Source of the DNA: Candidatus Howiella intestinavium
GTDB taxonomy: Bacteria > Bacillota > Clostridia > Oscillospirales > Acutalibacteraceae
NCBI GenBank assembly: GCA_904420585.1
Contig: CAJFVX010000003.1
Coordinates: forward strand, 1 to 64,000
DNA length: 64,000 bases
Direction of reading: 5' to 3'
Shown: positions 15,373 to 24,138 of the stretch, one piece after another
Numbering within the stretch: the first letter of the stretch is position 1
Layout: each line of letters begins with the position of its first letter
Made by a program: the position numbers and the translations under genes
The notes under the pieces: model-generated
Told to the model about the DNA's origin: nothing
What the model saw: only the letters and a program-made list of their open reading frames with translations
Database searches by the model: none

Positions 15373-17382
15373 TTACTGTATGCGCCCGAACTGCTTTTCC
15401 AGCTCCTTGCGGGTCAGCCGGATGGCCACCGGGCGGCCGTGAGGGCAGTACATGATGTCCTTCCCCGACAGCACCCGCCGGGCCAGGCTCTCCAGTTCCT
15501 CGGGGCCGGAAAGATTCCCGGCCTTGACCGCCGCCCGGCAGGCCACCGAATGATACAGCCAGTCCAGCCGCTGGGGCAGGGCGGTGCGCCGCTGTTCCAT
15601 AAAGCCGCCGGCCAGCTCGGCCATAAGGCTTTTGACGTCCGTCCCGCTGAGAACCAGGGGCAGGGCCCGCACCATGACCGAACTGCCTCCGAAGTCGTCC
15701 ACATCGTAGCCGGCCTTGCGCAGCAGGGGGATATTTTCCATAATGGCCGCATATTCCTCCCGCGAAAGGCGCACCGGCTCGGGGGTCAGCAAAAGCTGCT
15801 GGCGGGGTTCCTCTTCCTTTTTTAACTCTTCATATAAAATCCGCTCGTGGGCGGCGTGCTTGTCCAGCAGAATCAGTTCCTCCCCCTGCTCCACCAGTAT
15901 GTAGGTGTGAAAGGCCTCCCCGATAACCCGGATGGGCTGGGGCGGCTCCTCCAGCTGGATGGGGGCTTGTTCCGCCGGCTGCATATCCGCCGGGGCAGGG
16001 ACTATATCGGCCGGGGCGGCGGCTTCCTCCGCCGGAACAGCATCCGCATCCGCCGAAGGGAAAGCGCCGTCCGGAGGTGCAGGGGCTTCCTCTGCCGTCG
16101 CCGCAGGGTCAGCCGGGATGCTTTCCGCCGGCCGGGAAGCCTGTATGGGGGCGGCGGCCGGCTCCTCCCCTGCCTCAATGTCCAAAGCGGGGTTCCACAC
16201 GTTGGTCTGCACCGCCCGCTGTCCCACGTCCGATAGGAAAATATCCGTATCCGGCCGGGCCGGGGCCTGGGGCACCGTGGGCAGCATCTGCTGGTAGGCC
16301 CGCACCGCCGCCCGCTGGGGCATGCGCTCCTTGGGATTGGACCAGGTCGTCCGCTCGGTTTTTTCGCCGCCCAGCTGCATCTTGGGCCGGACGTCTCCGG
16401 CGGCTATGGCCGATTTGGTGCCGTAATACACCGCGTCAAAAATCCGCTTTTCGTCCGAAAAGCGCACTTCCATTTTGGACGGATGCACGTTGACGTCCAC
16501 CGTCTGATAGGGGATGTGCATATGCAGCACGCAGGCGGGGAACTTGCCCACCATGGCGGAATTTTTATAGGCCTGCTCCAGCGCCGCCATCATGGTGCGG
16601 GATTTCACCAGCCGGCCGTTGATGTAAAAATACTGCAGATTGCGGTTGGGGCGGCAGGCGGTAGGCTTGCAGACAAAGCCGTTCAGCCAAATGCCTCCCT
16701 GCTCGTGGGAGATGGGCAGCATAGAGCCGGCGAACTCCCGGCCGCAGACCTGGTAAATGGCCGACATCAGCTTGCCGTCGCCGGGGGTGCGCAGGGTGGT
16801 TTTCCCGTCCCGGATAAAGGTGAAGGCCACTTCCGGGTGGGACAGGGCCTGCCTGTCCACCACCGCCGATACGGCGTTGGCCTCGGATATATCCTTTTTC
16901 AAAAATTTCATGCGGGCGGGGGTATTGTAAAAGAGGTCCCGCATGACGATGGTGGTGCCCTCCGGGCAGCCGGCGTCCTCCAGGCCGATTTCTTCCCCGC
17001 CCTCGATGCGGTAGCGGGCGCCGGCCAGTTCCTCGGCGGTGCGGGTGGTAAGCTCCACCCGGGATACGGCCGCTATGGCCGCCAGGGCCTCCCCCCGGAA
17101 GCCTAAAGTATGAATGGTGTCCAAATCGTCCTGGGCGTGGATTTTGCTGGTGGCGTGGCGCAGGAAAGCGGTGGGGATGTCCTCCCGCAGAAAGCCCGAG
17201 CCGTTGTCGGTCACCCGCATATACAGGATGCCGCCCCGCTGGATTTCCACCGTTACGGCCGTGGCCCCGGCGTCTATGGCGTTTTCTATGAGCTCCTTGG
17301 CCACCGACGCCGGCCGGTCCACCACCTCGCCGGCGGCGATGAGTTCGGCCGTCTGCTTGTCCAAAACCGATATTTTGCCCAT
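15373..17382 (-). CDS. mutL: DNA mismatch repair protein MutL
   Basis: The 669-residue protein has an N-terminal GHKL ATPase (ENAIDAGATAVTVEI, DNGSGF, TLGFRGEALAAIAAV, about 30-105) and the second conserved half to about residue 330. A Pro/Ala/Glu-rich linker runs to about 475, and the C-terminal dimerisation domain follows. The C-terminal part has DKHAAHERILYEEL (the DQHAxxER-type endonuclease motif with K for Q) and CPHGRP, consistent with an intact Mn-dependent MutL endonuclease as in most bacteria lacking MutH. It lies 163 bases after mutS and 24 bases before miaA. Confidence 0.95.
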   Translation of the reverse strand: MGKISVLDKQTAELIAAGEVVDRPASVAKELIENAIDAGATAVTVEIQRGGILYMRVTDNGSGFLREDIPTAFLRHATSKIHAQDDLDTIHTLGFRGEALAAIAAVSRVELTTRTAEELAGARYRIEGGEEIGLEDAGCPEGTTIVMRDLFYNTPARMKFLKKDISEANAVSAVVDRQALSHPEVAFTFIRDGKTTLRTPGDGKLMSAIYQVCGREFAGSMLPISHEQGGIWLNGFVCKPTACRPNRNLQYFYINGRLVKSRTMMAALEQAYKNSAMVGKFPACVLHMHIPYQTVDVNVHPSKMEVRFSDEKRIFDAVYYGTKSAIAAGDVRPKMQLGGEKTERTTWSNPKERMPQRAAVRAYQQMLPTVPQAPARPDTDIFLSDVGQRAVQTNVWNPALDIEAGEEPAAAPIQASRPAESIPADPAATAEEAPAPPDGAFPSADADAVPAEEAAAPADIVPAPADMQPAEQAPIQLEEPPQPIRVIGEAFHTYILVEQGEELILLDKHAAHERILYEELKKEEEPRQQLLLTPEPVRLSREEYAAIMENIPLLRKAGYDVDDFGGSSVMVRALPLVLSGTDVKSLMAELAGGFMEQRRTALPQRLDWLYHSVACRAAVKAGNLSGPEELESLARRVLSGKDIMYCPHGRPVAIRLTRKELEKQFGRIQ

Positions 17383-17545
17383 GGGCTTTACCTGCCTTTC
17401 TCTTCCCGGCCCGGCCGGAGGGTATGCTTTTCAAACGCGGGCCGGGTAGGAAATCCGGGCGGCGCGGATGCTTTCAGCTTACAGCATCATCTTCTATACT
17501 TTGTGAACGTTTTGGAAACGTCGTATTATTTTTTCACCGGCGCTC

Positions 17546-20194
17546 TCAGGAAATTTTCCTGGCGTCGGTCACCAGCTGGTAGAGGGTGTTCATGGCCTCC
17601 AGAGGGGTCAGGGTGTCCACGTCCAGGGCCCCTACCCTGTTCACAAAGGCCGCCGCCTCGCCGCCGCCAAAGCTGATTTGGGCCGGCTCAGAGGCTGGGC
17701 TCTTGGCCGCCGGCTGGGACGGGGCGGGGGATTCGGTCTCCAGCTGGGTCAGGATGTCCCGCGCCCGCTTCAAGAGGCCTTCCGGCAGGCCGGCCAGCCG
17801 GGCCACGTCGATGCCGTAGCTGTTATCGGCTCCGCCGGCCACAATCCGGCGCAGGAAGGTGATGTTCTCCCCCCGCTTCTTGACGGCCACATTGTAGTTC
17901 TTGACCCCCTCCAGCTGCTCCTCCAGCACGGTCAGTTCGTGGTAGTGGGTGGCGAAAAGGGTCTTGGCCCCCAATTTCCGCTTGTCCGCCGCGTATTCCA
18001 GCACCGCCCGGGCGATGGCCATGCCGTCGTAGGTGGAGGTGCCCCGGCCGATTTCATCCAGGATGAGCAGGCTGCGGCGGGTGGCGTCCTTGAGAATAAA
18101 GGCCACCTCGCTCATCTCCACCATAAAGGTGGACTGGCCGGCTGCCAGGTCGTCCGACGCGCCCACACGGGTATAGATGGCGTCCACAATGCCGATGTCC
18201 GCCGACGCGGCCGGCACAAAGCTGCCGATTTGGGCCATGAGGGTGATAAGGGCCACCTGGCGCATGTAGGTGGATTTGCCCGCCATATTGGGGCCGGTGA
18301 TGATGGCGCACCGGTTGCCCTCCTCGTCCAGCAGGGTATCGTTGGGCACAAAGGGGCTGCGGCCGATGGCCTCCACCACCGGGTGCCGGCCCTCCTTGAT
18401 ACGGATGGTGTCCCCCATGGTGATGTTGGGGCGGCAGTAGTTGTTTTCCGCCGCCACCCTGGCGAAGGAGCAGAGCACGTCCAGCATGGCCACGGCCGCC
18501 GCCGTCCGCTGGAACCGGTCCTGGGCTGCCGCCACCTGGGTGCGCACCCGGCAGAAGGCCTCGTACTCCAGCTGCTTCAGCTTCTCCCCGGCCCCCAGCA
18601 CCCGCTGCTCCATCTGCTTGAGCTCGGGGGTGATGTACCGCTCGCAGTTGGTCAGGGTCTGCTTGCGGATGTAGTCCTCCGGCACCTTGTCCTTATGTAT
18701 GTTGGATATTTCAATATAGTAGCCGAAAACCTTGTTGTAGCCCACCTTCAGCTTGGGGATGCCCGTCCGCTCCCGCTCCCGCTGCTCGATGGCCGCCATG
18801 ACGCCGCCGCTGTTTTCGTACTCGTCCCGCAGCGCGTCGATTTCCGGGTCGTAGCCCTTCTTGATAATCCCCCCGTCCCGGATGGTGTTGGGGGCCTTTT
18901 CGTCGATGGCGTCGTAAATCAGGCTGCAGATGTCCTCTAAGGGGTCAATCTGCCCGCAGATGGTTTTCAGCAGCAGGCTTTTCACCCCATCCAGCTGCTT
19001 TTTCAGAGGCGGCAGGCAGGCGATGGTGTCGGCGATGCTCCGCAGTTCCCGGCCGTCCACGCTGCCGTAGACCACCCGGGTCATGGGCCGCTCCATATCC
19101 CGGATGCCGGCCATTAAGCCCATGAGTTCCTCCCGCAGGACGGTAGCCTCGGTCAGTTCCTCCACCGCGTTCAGCCGCTTGATAATCTGGGGCGGACTCA
19201 AAAGGGGCTGCTCGATCCACTCCCGGATGAGCCGCCGGCCCATGGCCGTCCGGGTCTTGTCCAGCACCCACAGAAGGGAACCCCGCTTCTCCCCGCCCCG
19301 CATGGTTTGCAGCAGTTCCAGGTTCCGCCGGGCGGTTAAGTCCATGCGCACATACTCCGCGTCGGTAAACCGGTCGATGTGGCGGATGCCGTCCAGCCCG
19401 GTCATGCAGGTCTCATACAGATAGGCGATGGCACAGCCCAAAGCGGCCGTATCCGTCCCCTGGAGATCCAGTTCCAGGCTCGCCAGGTTTGCGGCCTTAA
19501 AATGCCGGCAGATGACATCGGCCGCCGCCTTGGCCGAAAAGGTCTCCTCCGTCCGGCAGTCCACCCGGCAGCGCAGCTTTTCCCGCAGAAAGCTTCCCAG
19601 CTCCTGCAGGGCGTCGGCCTCGCTGTTGAGCAGCACCTCCTTGGGCATAAAGCGGCTGACCGTGTTGATAATCCGCTGCTCCAGCTTGTCCCCCCTGACC
19701 TCGGTCAGGTGCAAAGCGCCGGTGGAGGCGTCCACAAAGCAGAGGCCGGCCGCCTTGCCCCGCAGGCAGACGCTGCACAGGTAGTTATTCATATTTTCGT
19801 CCAGCATCTTCTCCTCCAGCACCGTGCCGGGGGTGATGACCCGGACAACCTGCCGCTTGACCAATCCCTTGGCCAGGGCCGGATCCTCCATCTGCTCGCA
19901 GATGGCGATTTTATATCCCATGCCCACCAGCCGCTCCAGATAGGCCTCGCAGCTGTGGTAGGGCACGCCGCACATGGGCGCCTTCTCATTATTGCCGCTG
20001 GCCCGGCCGGTCAGCCGCAGGCCCAGCTTTTCCGAAATCTCCTCCGCGTCCTCAAAAAACATCTCGTAGAAATCGCCCAGGCGGAAAAAGATAATGCTGT
20101 CCGGGTGCTCGGCCTTGATCTCATAATACTGCTGCATCATGGGGGAAAGCGCATTTCCCGCCTGTCTGCGCTGCAATTCGCCCTTTTCCTTCAT
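17546..20194 (-). CDS. mutS: DNA mismatch repair protein MutS
   Basis: The 882-residue protein has mismatch-binding domain I with FFRLGDFYEMF (the Phe-x-Glu mismatch probe lies here), then connector, lever and clamp regions. The ATPase carries Walker A GPNMAGKSTYMRQ and Walker B LLILDEIGRGTSTYDG, and FATHYHELT follows. The chosen start at 20194 has GGAG 12 bases upstream and gives a usual N terminus; an in-frame start at 20281 would add a low-complexity tail without a ribosome site. It follows ylbF and precedes mutL, a common Clostridia order. Confidence 0.95.
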   Translation of the reverse strand: MKEKGELQRRQAGNALSPMMQQYYEIKAEHPDSIIFFRLGDFYEMFFEDAEEISEKLGLRLTGRASGNNEKAPMCGVPYHSCEAYLERLVGMGYKIAICEQMEDPALAKGLVKRQVVRVITPGTVLEEKMLDENMNNYLCSVCLRGKAAGLCFVDASTGALHLTEVRGDKLEQRIINTVSRFMPKEVLLNSEADALQELGSFLREKLRCRVDCRTEETFSAKAAADVICRHFKAANLASLELDLQGTDTAALGCAIAYLYETCMTGLDGIRHIDRFTDAEYVRMDLTARRNLELLQTMRGGEKRGSLLWVLDKTRTAMGRRLIREWIEQPLLSPPQIIKRLNAVEELTEATVLREELMGLMAGIRDMERPMTRVVYGSVDGRELRSIADTIACLPPLKKQLDGVKSLLLKTICGQIDPLEDICSLIYDAIDEKAPNTIRDGGIIKKGYDPEIDALRDEYENSGGVMAAIEQRERERTGIPKLKVGYNKVFGYYIEISNIHKDKVPEDYIRKQTLTNCERYITPELKQMEQRVLGAGEKLKQLEYEAFCRVRTQVAAAQDRFQRTAAAVAMLDVLCSFARVAAENNYCRPNITMGDTIRIKEGRHPVVEAIGRSPFVPNDTLLDEEGNRCAIITGPNMAGKSTYMRQVALITLMAQIGSFVPAASADIGIVDAIYTRVGASDDLAAGQSTFMVEMSEVAFILKDATRRSLLILDEIGRGTSTYDGMAIARAVLEYAADKRKLGAKTLFATHYHELTVLEEQLEGVKNYNVAVKKRGENITFLRRIVAGGADNSYGIDVARLAGLPEGLLKRARDILTQLETESPAPSQPAAKSPASEPAQISFGGGEAAAFVNRVGALDVDTLTPLEAMNTLYQLVTDARKIS

Positions 20195-20280
20195 TTCCTT
20201 CGGTTTCTCCTTTGCGGGGCTTCCCCCATTTCTCCCATTTTCCGCCTGCCGGGATGGTTCTCCGGCCTGCCCATAACCCA

Positions 20281-20349
20281 CAGCCGCATCTTCTGCGGCT
20301 GTCGGCTGCGGGCAGGCCGTCCCGCCCCCGGTGCAGAGGACGGGACGGC
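20281..20349 (-). other. Two hairpins in the ylbF-mutS spacer
   Basis: GCCGTCCCG / CGGGACGGC (arms 20316-20324 and 20341-20349) and CAGCCGCA / TGCGGCTG (20281-20301) lie just after the ylbF stop. Neither has a T run on the minus strand, so they look like mRNA-stability or partial attenuation structures rather than a complete terminator. Confidence 0.4.
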
Positions 20350-20356
20350 GGTTTTC

Positions 20357-20761
20357 TCAGTGGCAGCCGCCGCAGGTGGCGCAGCTTCCCGTGCAGCCGG
20401 CAGAGGGCTGGACGGTATCCGGGTCTTCCCCGTTGACGCACTGGGTCACCAGGTCGTTGACCTCGGCCAGCAGCTGATCCATGGCCGACTTGGCCTCGTT
20501 GTAGGCTATCATGTTGGGATTGGTCATGACAAGGCCGTAGACCCGCTTGAGCTCGTCGTTGTACTCCTTGATTTTATCCTGGTCGGCTGTATCCTTGCCA
20601 AGCTCGTTATCCAGGGACATGCGCACCAGGTTGAACTTGCCGATGGCCTCCTGCAGCGCCTGATCCTTGTCGTTATTTTCCCGGGCGGCCGTAAAGGCTT
20701 CGTACCGCGCATCGGCCTGGATGGCCTTCCCCAGCTGCCGCGTCGCTTCTAAAACATCCAT
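20357..20761 (-). CDS. YlbF/YmcA-family regulator with Cys-rich tail
   Basis: The 134-residue all-helical protein matches the YlbF/YmcA family (Com_YlbF): VLEATRQLGKAIQADARYEAF at the N terminus and a long helix pair through YNEAKSAMDQLLAEVNDLV. In Bacillus such proteins form a complex with YaaT that steers RNase Y and carries Fe-S clusters. The last 15 residues form a Cys/His cluster (GCTGSCATCGGCH: four Cys, one His) that could bind metal or an Fe-S cluster. It sits between miaB and mutS, the typical place in Clostridia, 62 bases after miaB. Confidence 0.88.
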   Translation of the reverse strand: MDVLEATRQLGKAIQADARYEAFTAARENNDKDQALQEAIGKFNLVRMSLDNELGKDTADQDKIKEYNDELKRVYGLVMTNPNMIAYNEAKSAMDQLLAEVNDLVTQCVNGEDPDTVQPSAGCTGSCATCGGCH

Positions 20762-20823
20762 TTGTAAATCTCCTTTGTCATTCTTTTTTTATTTCCACAG
20801 GCAAAAAGCCCGCAGTCTGTCTC

Positions 20824-22236
20824 TTATGTATCCGCCAGCACGCCCCGGTGCATGGATACCCCCGGCTCGGTGATGGTCACCCGGACAAACTGTCCCACCA
20901 GGGAGGCGTCCCCCGGGAACTCCACCACCCGGTTGTTGTCCGCCCGGCCGGCCAGCAGTCCCGGCCGCCGCTCCTCCTCACAGAGAAGGAGCAGGGTCTT
21001 CCCCCGGACGGCCTCGGCATTTTTCCGGCCGATGGCTTCCTGGGCGGCCAGCAGCTCATCGAACCAGGCCACCTTCTCCTTGTGGGGCACCGGGTCGGGC
21101 AGGCTGGCCGCCGGCGTCCCTTCCCTCGGAGAATAGATGAAGGTGAACAGGGAGGAAAAGCCCACCTGCTCCACCAGGGACAGGGTTTCCTTAAAGTCCT
21201 CGTAGGTCTCCCCCGGGAAGCCCACAATGACGTCGCTGGTCAGGGCGATGTCCGGCATGCGTCGGCGGGCCTCCTCCACCAGATGCAGGTAGTCGGACCG
21301 GGTATACCGGCGGTTCATGGCCTTTAAGATGCGGTCGGAACCCGACTGGAAGGGCAGATGCAGATGGCCGCAGACCTTTTCACAGTCGGCCATGGCGTCC
21401 AGCAGGGCCGGGGTGCAGTCCTTGGGATGGGAGGTCATAAAGCGGATGCGGAAGTCGCCGGGGATGCTGTTGACCATCCGCAAAAGCTTGGCAAAATCCA
21501 CCCCATGGTCCTCCCCCTTGCCGTAGGAATTGACATTCTGGCCCAAAAGGGTGATGTCCTTATATCCTGCCTCCACCATCTGAAAGGCCTCGGCCATGAC
21601 GTCGGCCGGCGTCCGGGAACGCTCCCGGCCCCGGACGTAGGGGACGATGCAGTAGGTGCAGAAATTGTTGCAGCCGTACATAATCGGCAGCCAGCCCCGA
21701 AAGGCGCTGTCCCGCTTTACAGGCAGGCCCTCCACAATGCGCTCGTCGGCGGCATCCAAATCGAAGACCCGGCCGCCGGTCAGCCGCCGCCAGATGAGTT
21801 CGGGCAGACGGTGCAGGGCGTGGGTGCCGAATACGATGTCCACATGGGGATAGCTCTTTTGGATGCGGTCGGCCACCTGCTGCTGCTGCATCATGCAGCC
21901 GCACAGGGCGATGATGCAGTCGGGCCGGGCCCGCTTATGGTGCTTCAATGCCCCCACGTTGCCGTAGACCCTGTCCTCGGCGTGCTCGCGGACGGCGCAG
22001 GTATTGCAGAGGATAAAGTCGGCCTCCTCCACTTTATCGGTGAAGACGTAGCCCATCTGCTGGAGCAGCCCCTTCATCCGCTCCGAGTCGCTGACATTCT
22101 GCTGGCAGCCGTAGGTCTGCACCAGGGCCCGGGGCGGGTCGGCATACCGGGCCGACAGAACTTCCCGCACTTTTTCTATATAGGTCTGCTGGACGTCCAT
22201 GGCCGTCCGGAAGATTTCTTGACTGGACAAGGGCAT
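20824..22236 (-). CDS. miaB: tRNA-2-methylthio-N6-dimethylallyladenosine synthase
   Basis: The radical-SAM methylthiotransferase (about 470 residues) converts i6A37 to ms2i6A37 in tRNA. The N-terminal UPF0004 domain provides three Cys for one cluster (YGCQQNVSDSE, CNTCAVREHAEDR, ALCGCM). The radical-SAM motif is CNNFCTYCIVPYVRGRE (about 155), and a C-terminal TRAM domain ends the protein. The start is uncertain: AAGGAGA abuts the ATG at 22236, so a TTG at 22230 or an ATG at 22200 may really be used. It heads the miaB-ylbF-mutS-mutL-miaA string, with a promoter at 22353-22381. Confidence 0.95.
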   Translation of the reverse strand: MPLSSQEIFRTAMDVQQTYIEKVREVLSARYADPPRALVQTYGCQQNVSDSERMKGLLQQMGYVFTDKVEEADFILCNTCAVREHAEDRVYGNVGALKHHKRARPDCIIALCGCMMQQQQVADRIQKSYPHVDIVFGTHALHRLPELIWRRLTGGRVFDLDAADERIVEGLPVKRDSAFRGWLPIMYGCNNFCTYCIVPYVRGRERSRTPADVMAEAFQMVEAGYKDITLLGQNVNSYGKGEDHGVDFAKLLRMVNSIPGDFRIRFMTSHPKDCTPALLDAMADCEKVCGHLHLPFQSGSDRILKAMNRRYTRSDYLHLVEEARRRMPDIALTSDVIVGFPGETYEDFKETLSLVEQVGFSSLFTFIYSPREGTPAASLPDPVPHKEKVAWFDELLAAQEAIGRKNAEAVRGKTLLLLCEEERRPGLLAGRADNNRVVEFPGDASLVGQFVRVTITEPGVSMHRGVLADT

Positions 22237-22352
22237 TCTCCTTACGTAGTTTTTCCCCAAAAAGCAGCGGACAAAATAGGATATATTTCCCGGGAAATCC
22301 CGGCTCCTCCCCCTGCCCGCAGGTGGGATTCGTTAGAAACTATACGAAATTT

Positions 22353-22381
22353 ATTATATCCGATTTGGGGCGTTGGTTCAA
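22353..22381 (-). promoter_or_regulatory. Sigma-A promoter for the miaB-mutS cluster
   Basis: On the minus strand, TTGAAC (22376-22381) and a perfect TATAAT (22353-22358) are 17 bp apart. The leader to the miaB start is roughly 110 bases. Confidence 0.75.
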
Positions 22382-22484
22382 TACCGGGGCGGCAAAAAAG
22401 TTGGTCTTTTGTCAACACCCCGGCCCACCGGGAGAAGGGCGCGGAAGGAAAAAGAAACCGCGCATCCACAGGGCGTGAAACCCC

Positions 22485-22516
22485 AAAAGCAAAACGGCAG
22501 AGCCAACCGCTCCGCC
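22485..22516 (-). terminator. Terminator after the thiol-redox operon
   Basis: The minus-strand stem ggcggagc / gctctgcc with a 5-nt loop is followed by gttttgctttt, starting 9 bases after the small membrane protein gene. Confidence 0.7.
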
Positions 22517-22525
22517 GCTTCACTT

Positions 22526-22723
22526 CTATCTCCCTATTCCCATCCAACCGGATTTTTCCGGCAAGTCCCCGGTCTGCACCTGCATCCCGCCGGGCGCGCC
22601 GTAATAAAAGGTGCCCCCCGACGCGCAGGTCTCACAGTTGAGCCGGTATATCAGGAAGGCGGCCAGGGCGGCCGCCCCTACAGCGCATATGGTAATCAAG
22701 AGCTTTTTCCGCAAGGCCTTCAT
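22526..22723 (-). CDS. Small membrane protein with CxxC, partner of CcdA-TlpA
   Basis: The 65-residue protein has a short basic start, one membrane segment (about 9-25: LITICAVGAAALAAFLIY), then NCETCASGGTF and a Gly-rich tail. The CETC pair just outside the membrane could be a redox-active thiol or metal site. Its ATG overlaps the stop of the CcdA-TlpA gene by 4 bases, so the two are translated together. I do not recognise a named family; a lipobox is absent. A role as substrate or helper of the thiol-disulfide fusion is an inference from position. Confidence 0.65.
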   Translation of the reverse strand: MKALRKKLLITICAVGAAALAAFLIYRLNCETCASGGTFYYGAPGGMQVQTGDLPEKSGWMGIGR

Positions 22724-24051
22724 CCTCCCTGCCCCGCCTGGGTCTGCCGGATAATCTCCCGCATGGTCTCCTCGTCCATGGCGCCGGGGACGTAGCCGTA
22801 CACTTTTCCCTCTGCGTCTATCATAAAGGTGGTGGGGAAAGCGCTGATATAGTAATTATACTGCACCTGGCCGGTGGTGTCAAAAACCGTGGGGAAGGTA
22901 TACCCGTTCTCGGCGATGAAATCCTCTATGCCGGCCTGGTCCTGCTCCTGTCCCCCCGGCCCCGCGACGCCCAAGAAAATCACGTCGCCGGTATTTTCGC
23001 CGTATTCCTTGTACAGCGCCTCTATATCGGGCATTTCCGAACGGCAGGGGCCGCACCAGGTGGCCCAGAAATTCAGGAAAACCACCTTTCCCTTATAATC
23101 CGAAAGGGTGTGGGTATTCCCATACTGGTCCTGCAGGGTGAAATCCGGGGCATCCGGCCTTGTATCCGCCTCGTCTTCCCCGGAAGACGTCTGGCCTGCC
23201 GTCCCGGCCGCCGAGGCGCCGGCGGATGGGGTGGCCGCGGCAGAAGAGGCCGGGGCCGTCGACGAAGATTCCTCTGTCTCCGCCGTCTGGCTTGTGACCG
23301 TGCCGGCCGCCCCGCCGCCCAGGGAGAACAGCCGTCCGGTGATGGTGTCCATCCATCCCATGACGGTCAGCAGGCCGATGAGAATCAGGATGACGCCGCC
23401 CACCTTAATGGCATACTGCAAAACCTTCTGCCGCTTTTTGATAAAGTTCAGCACGGCGGTGGTAAACAGCCCCAGAGCCAGGAAGGGCAGCACAAACCCC
23501 ACTGTATACAGCAGCACCAGCAGGTTCCCCGCCAGGGCGTTTTCCGAACTGGATGCCATAAGCAGCACCGAGGAAAGGGCCGGGCCCACGCAGGGCGTCC
23601 AGGCAAAGCTGAAGGTGAAGCCCAGCAGGAAGGCCACAAGGGGATTCATCTTTTTCAGATTGAACTTTGTGTGTATCTTATGTTCCCTGGACAAAAATCC
23701 CACCCGGAACAATCCCACCTGATACAGGCCCAGCAGCAGGATAATCAGGCCGGCGATGCGGCTGAAAATCTCCCGGTGGCCGGAAAAGAACCGGCCGAAG
23801 GCGGTAAAGGAAAGGCCCAGCAGGAAAAAGGCGAAGGATATGCCCAGTACAAAGCAGACGGTATGGAAAAACACCTTTTTCTGCTTATATGTTACGTTTC
23901 CCTGGTCGTCGGTCTGCTTGGCGTTGCCCGCCAGATAGCTGATGTAAATGGGCAACAGGGGCAGTACGCAGGGGGAGAAAAAGGAGAGCACCCCCTCCAG
24001 AAATACCAGAAGATAGGACAGAATATTCGCGGCGTCAAAAGCACCCGGCAT
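22720..24051 (-). CDS. CcdA-TlpA fusion, thiol-disulfide redox protein
   Basis: The 443-residue protein joins a CcdA/DsbD-type membrane domain of about six helices (SFFSPCVLPLLPIYISYLAG near the start and FAWTPCVGPALSSVLL near 160, each with a Pro-Cys redox pair member) to a TlpA-like thioredoxin domain. A Thr/Ser/Ala-rich linker (about 255-300) separates them. The extracytoplasmic domain has the active site FWATWCGPCRSEMPD (about 331-345). The protein should carry electrons from the cytoplasm across the membrane to reduce disulfides outside. AGGAGG precedes the ATG. The small CETC protein follows with a 4-base overlap. Confidence 0.9.
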   Translation of the reverse strand: MPGAFDAANILSYLLVFLEGVLSFFSPCVLPLLPIYISYLAGNAKQTDDQGNVTYKQKKVFFHTVCFVLGISFAFFLLGLSFTAFGRFFSGHREIFSRIAGLIILLLGLYQVGLFRVGFLSREHKIHTKFNLKKMNPLVAFLLGFTFSFAWTPCVGPALSSVLLMASSSENALAGNLLVLLYTVGFVLPFLALGLFTTAVLNFIKKRQKVLQYAIKVGGVILILIGLLTVMGWMDTITGRLFSLGGGAAGTVTSQTAETEESSSTAPASSAAATPSAGASAAGTAGQTSSGEDEADTRPDAPDFTLQDQYGNTHTLSDYKGKVVFLNFWATWCGPCRSEMPDIEALYKEYGENTGDVIFLGVAGPGGQEQDQAGIEDFIAENGYTFPTVFDTTGQVQYNYYISAFPTTFMIDAEGKVYGYVPGAMDEETMREIIRQTQAGQGG

Positions 24052-24138
24052 AGGAAAACCTCCTGTGCTGTTTAATAGGGACAGCCTGAGGGCAGTATAA
24101 CAGCCCGGCTGCCCGGTTTCTGTGACAAAGACACAAAA

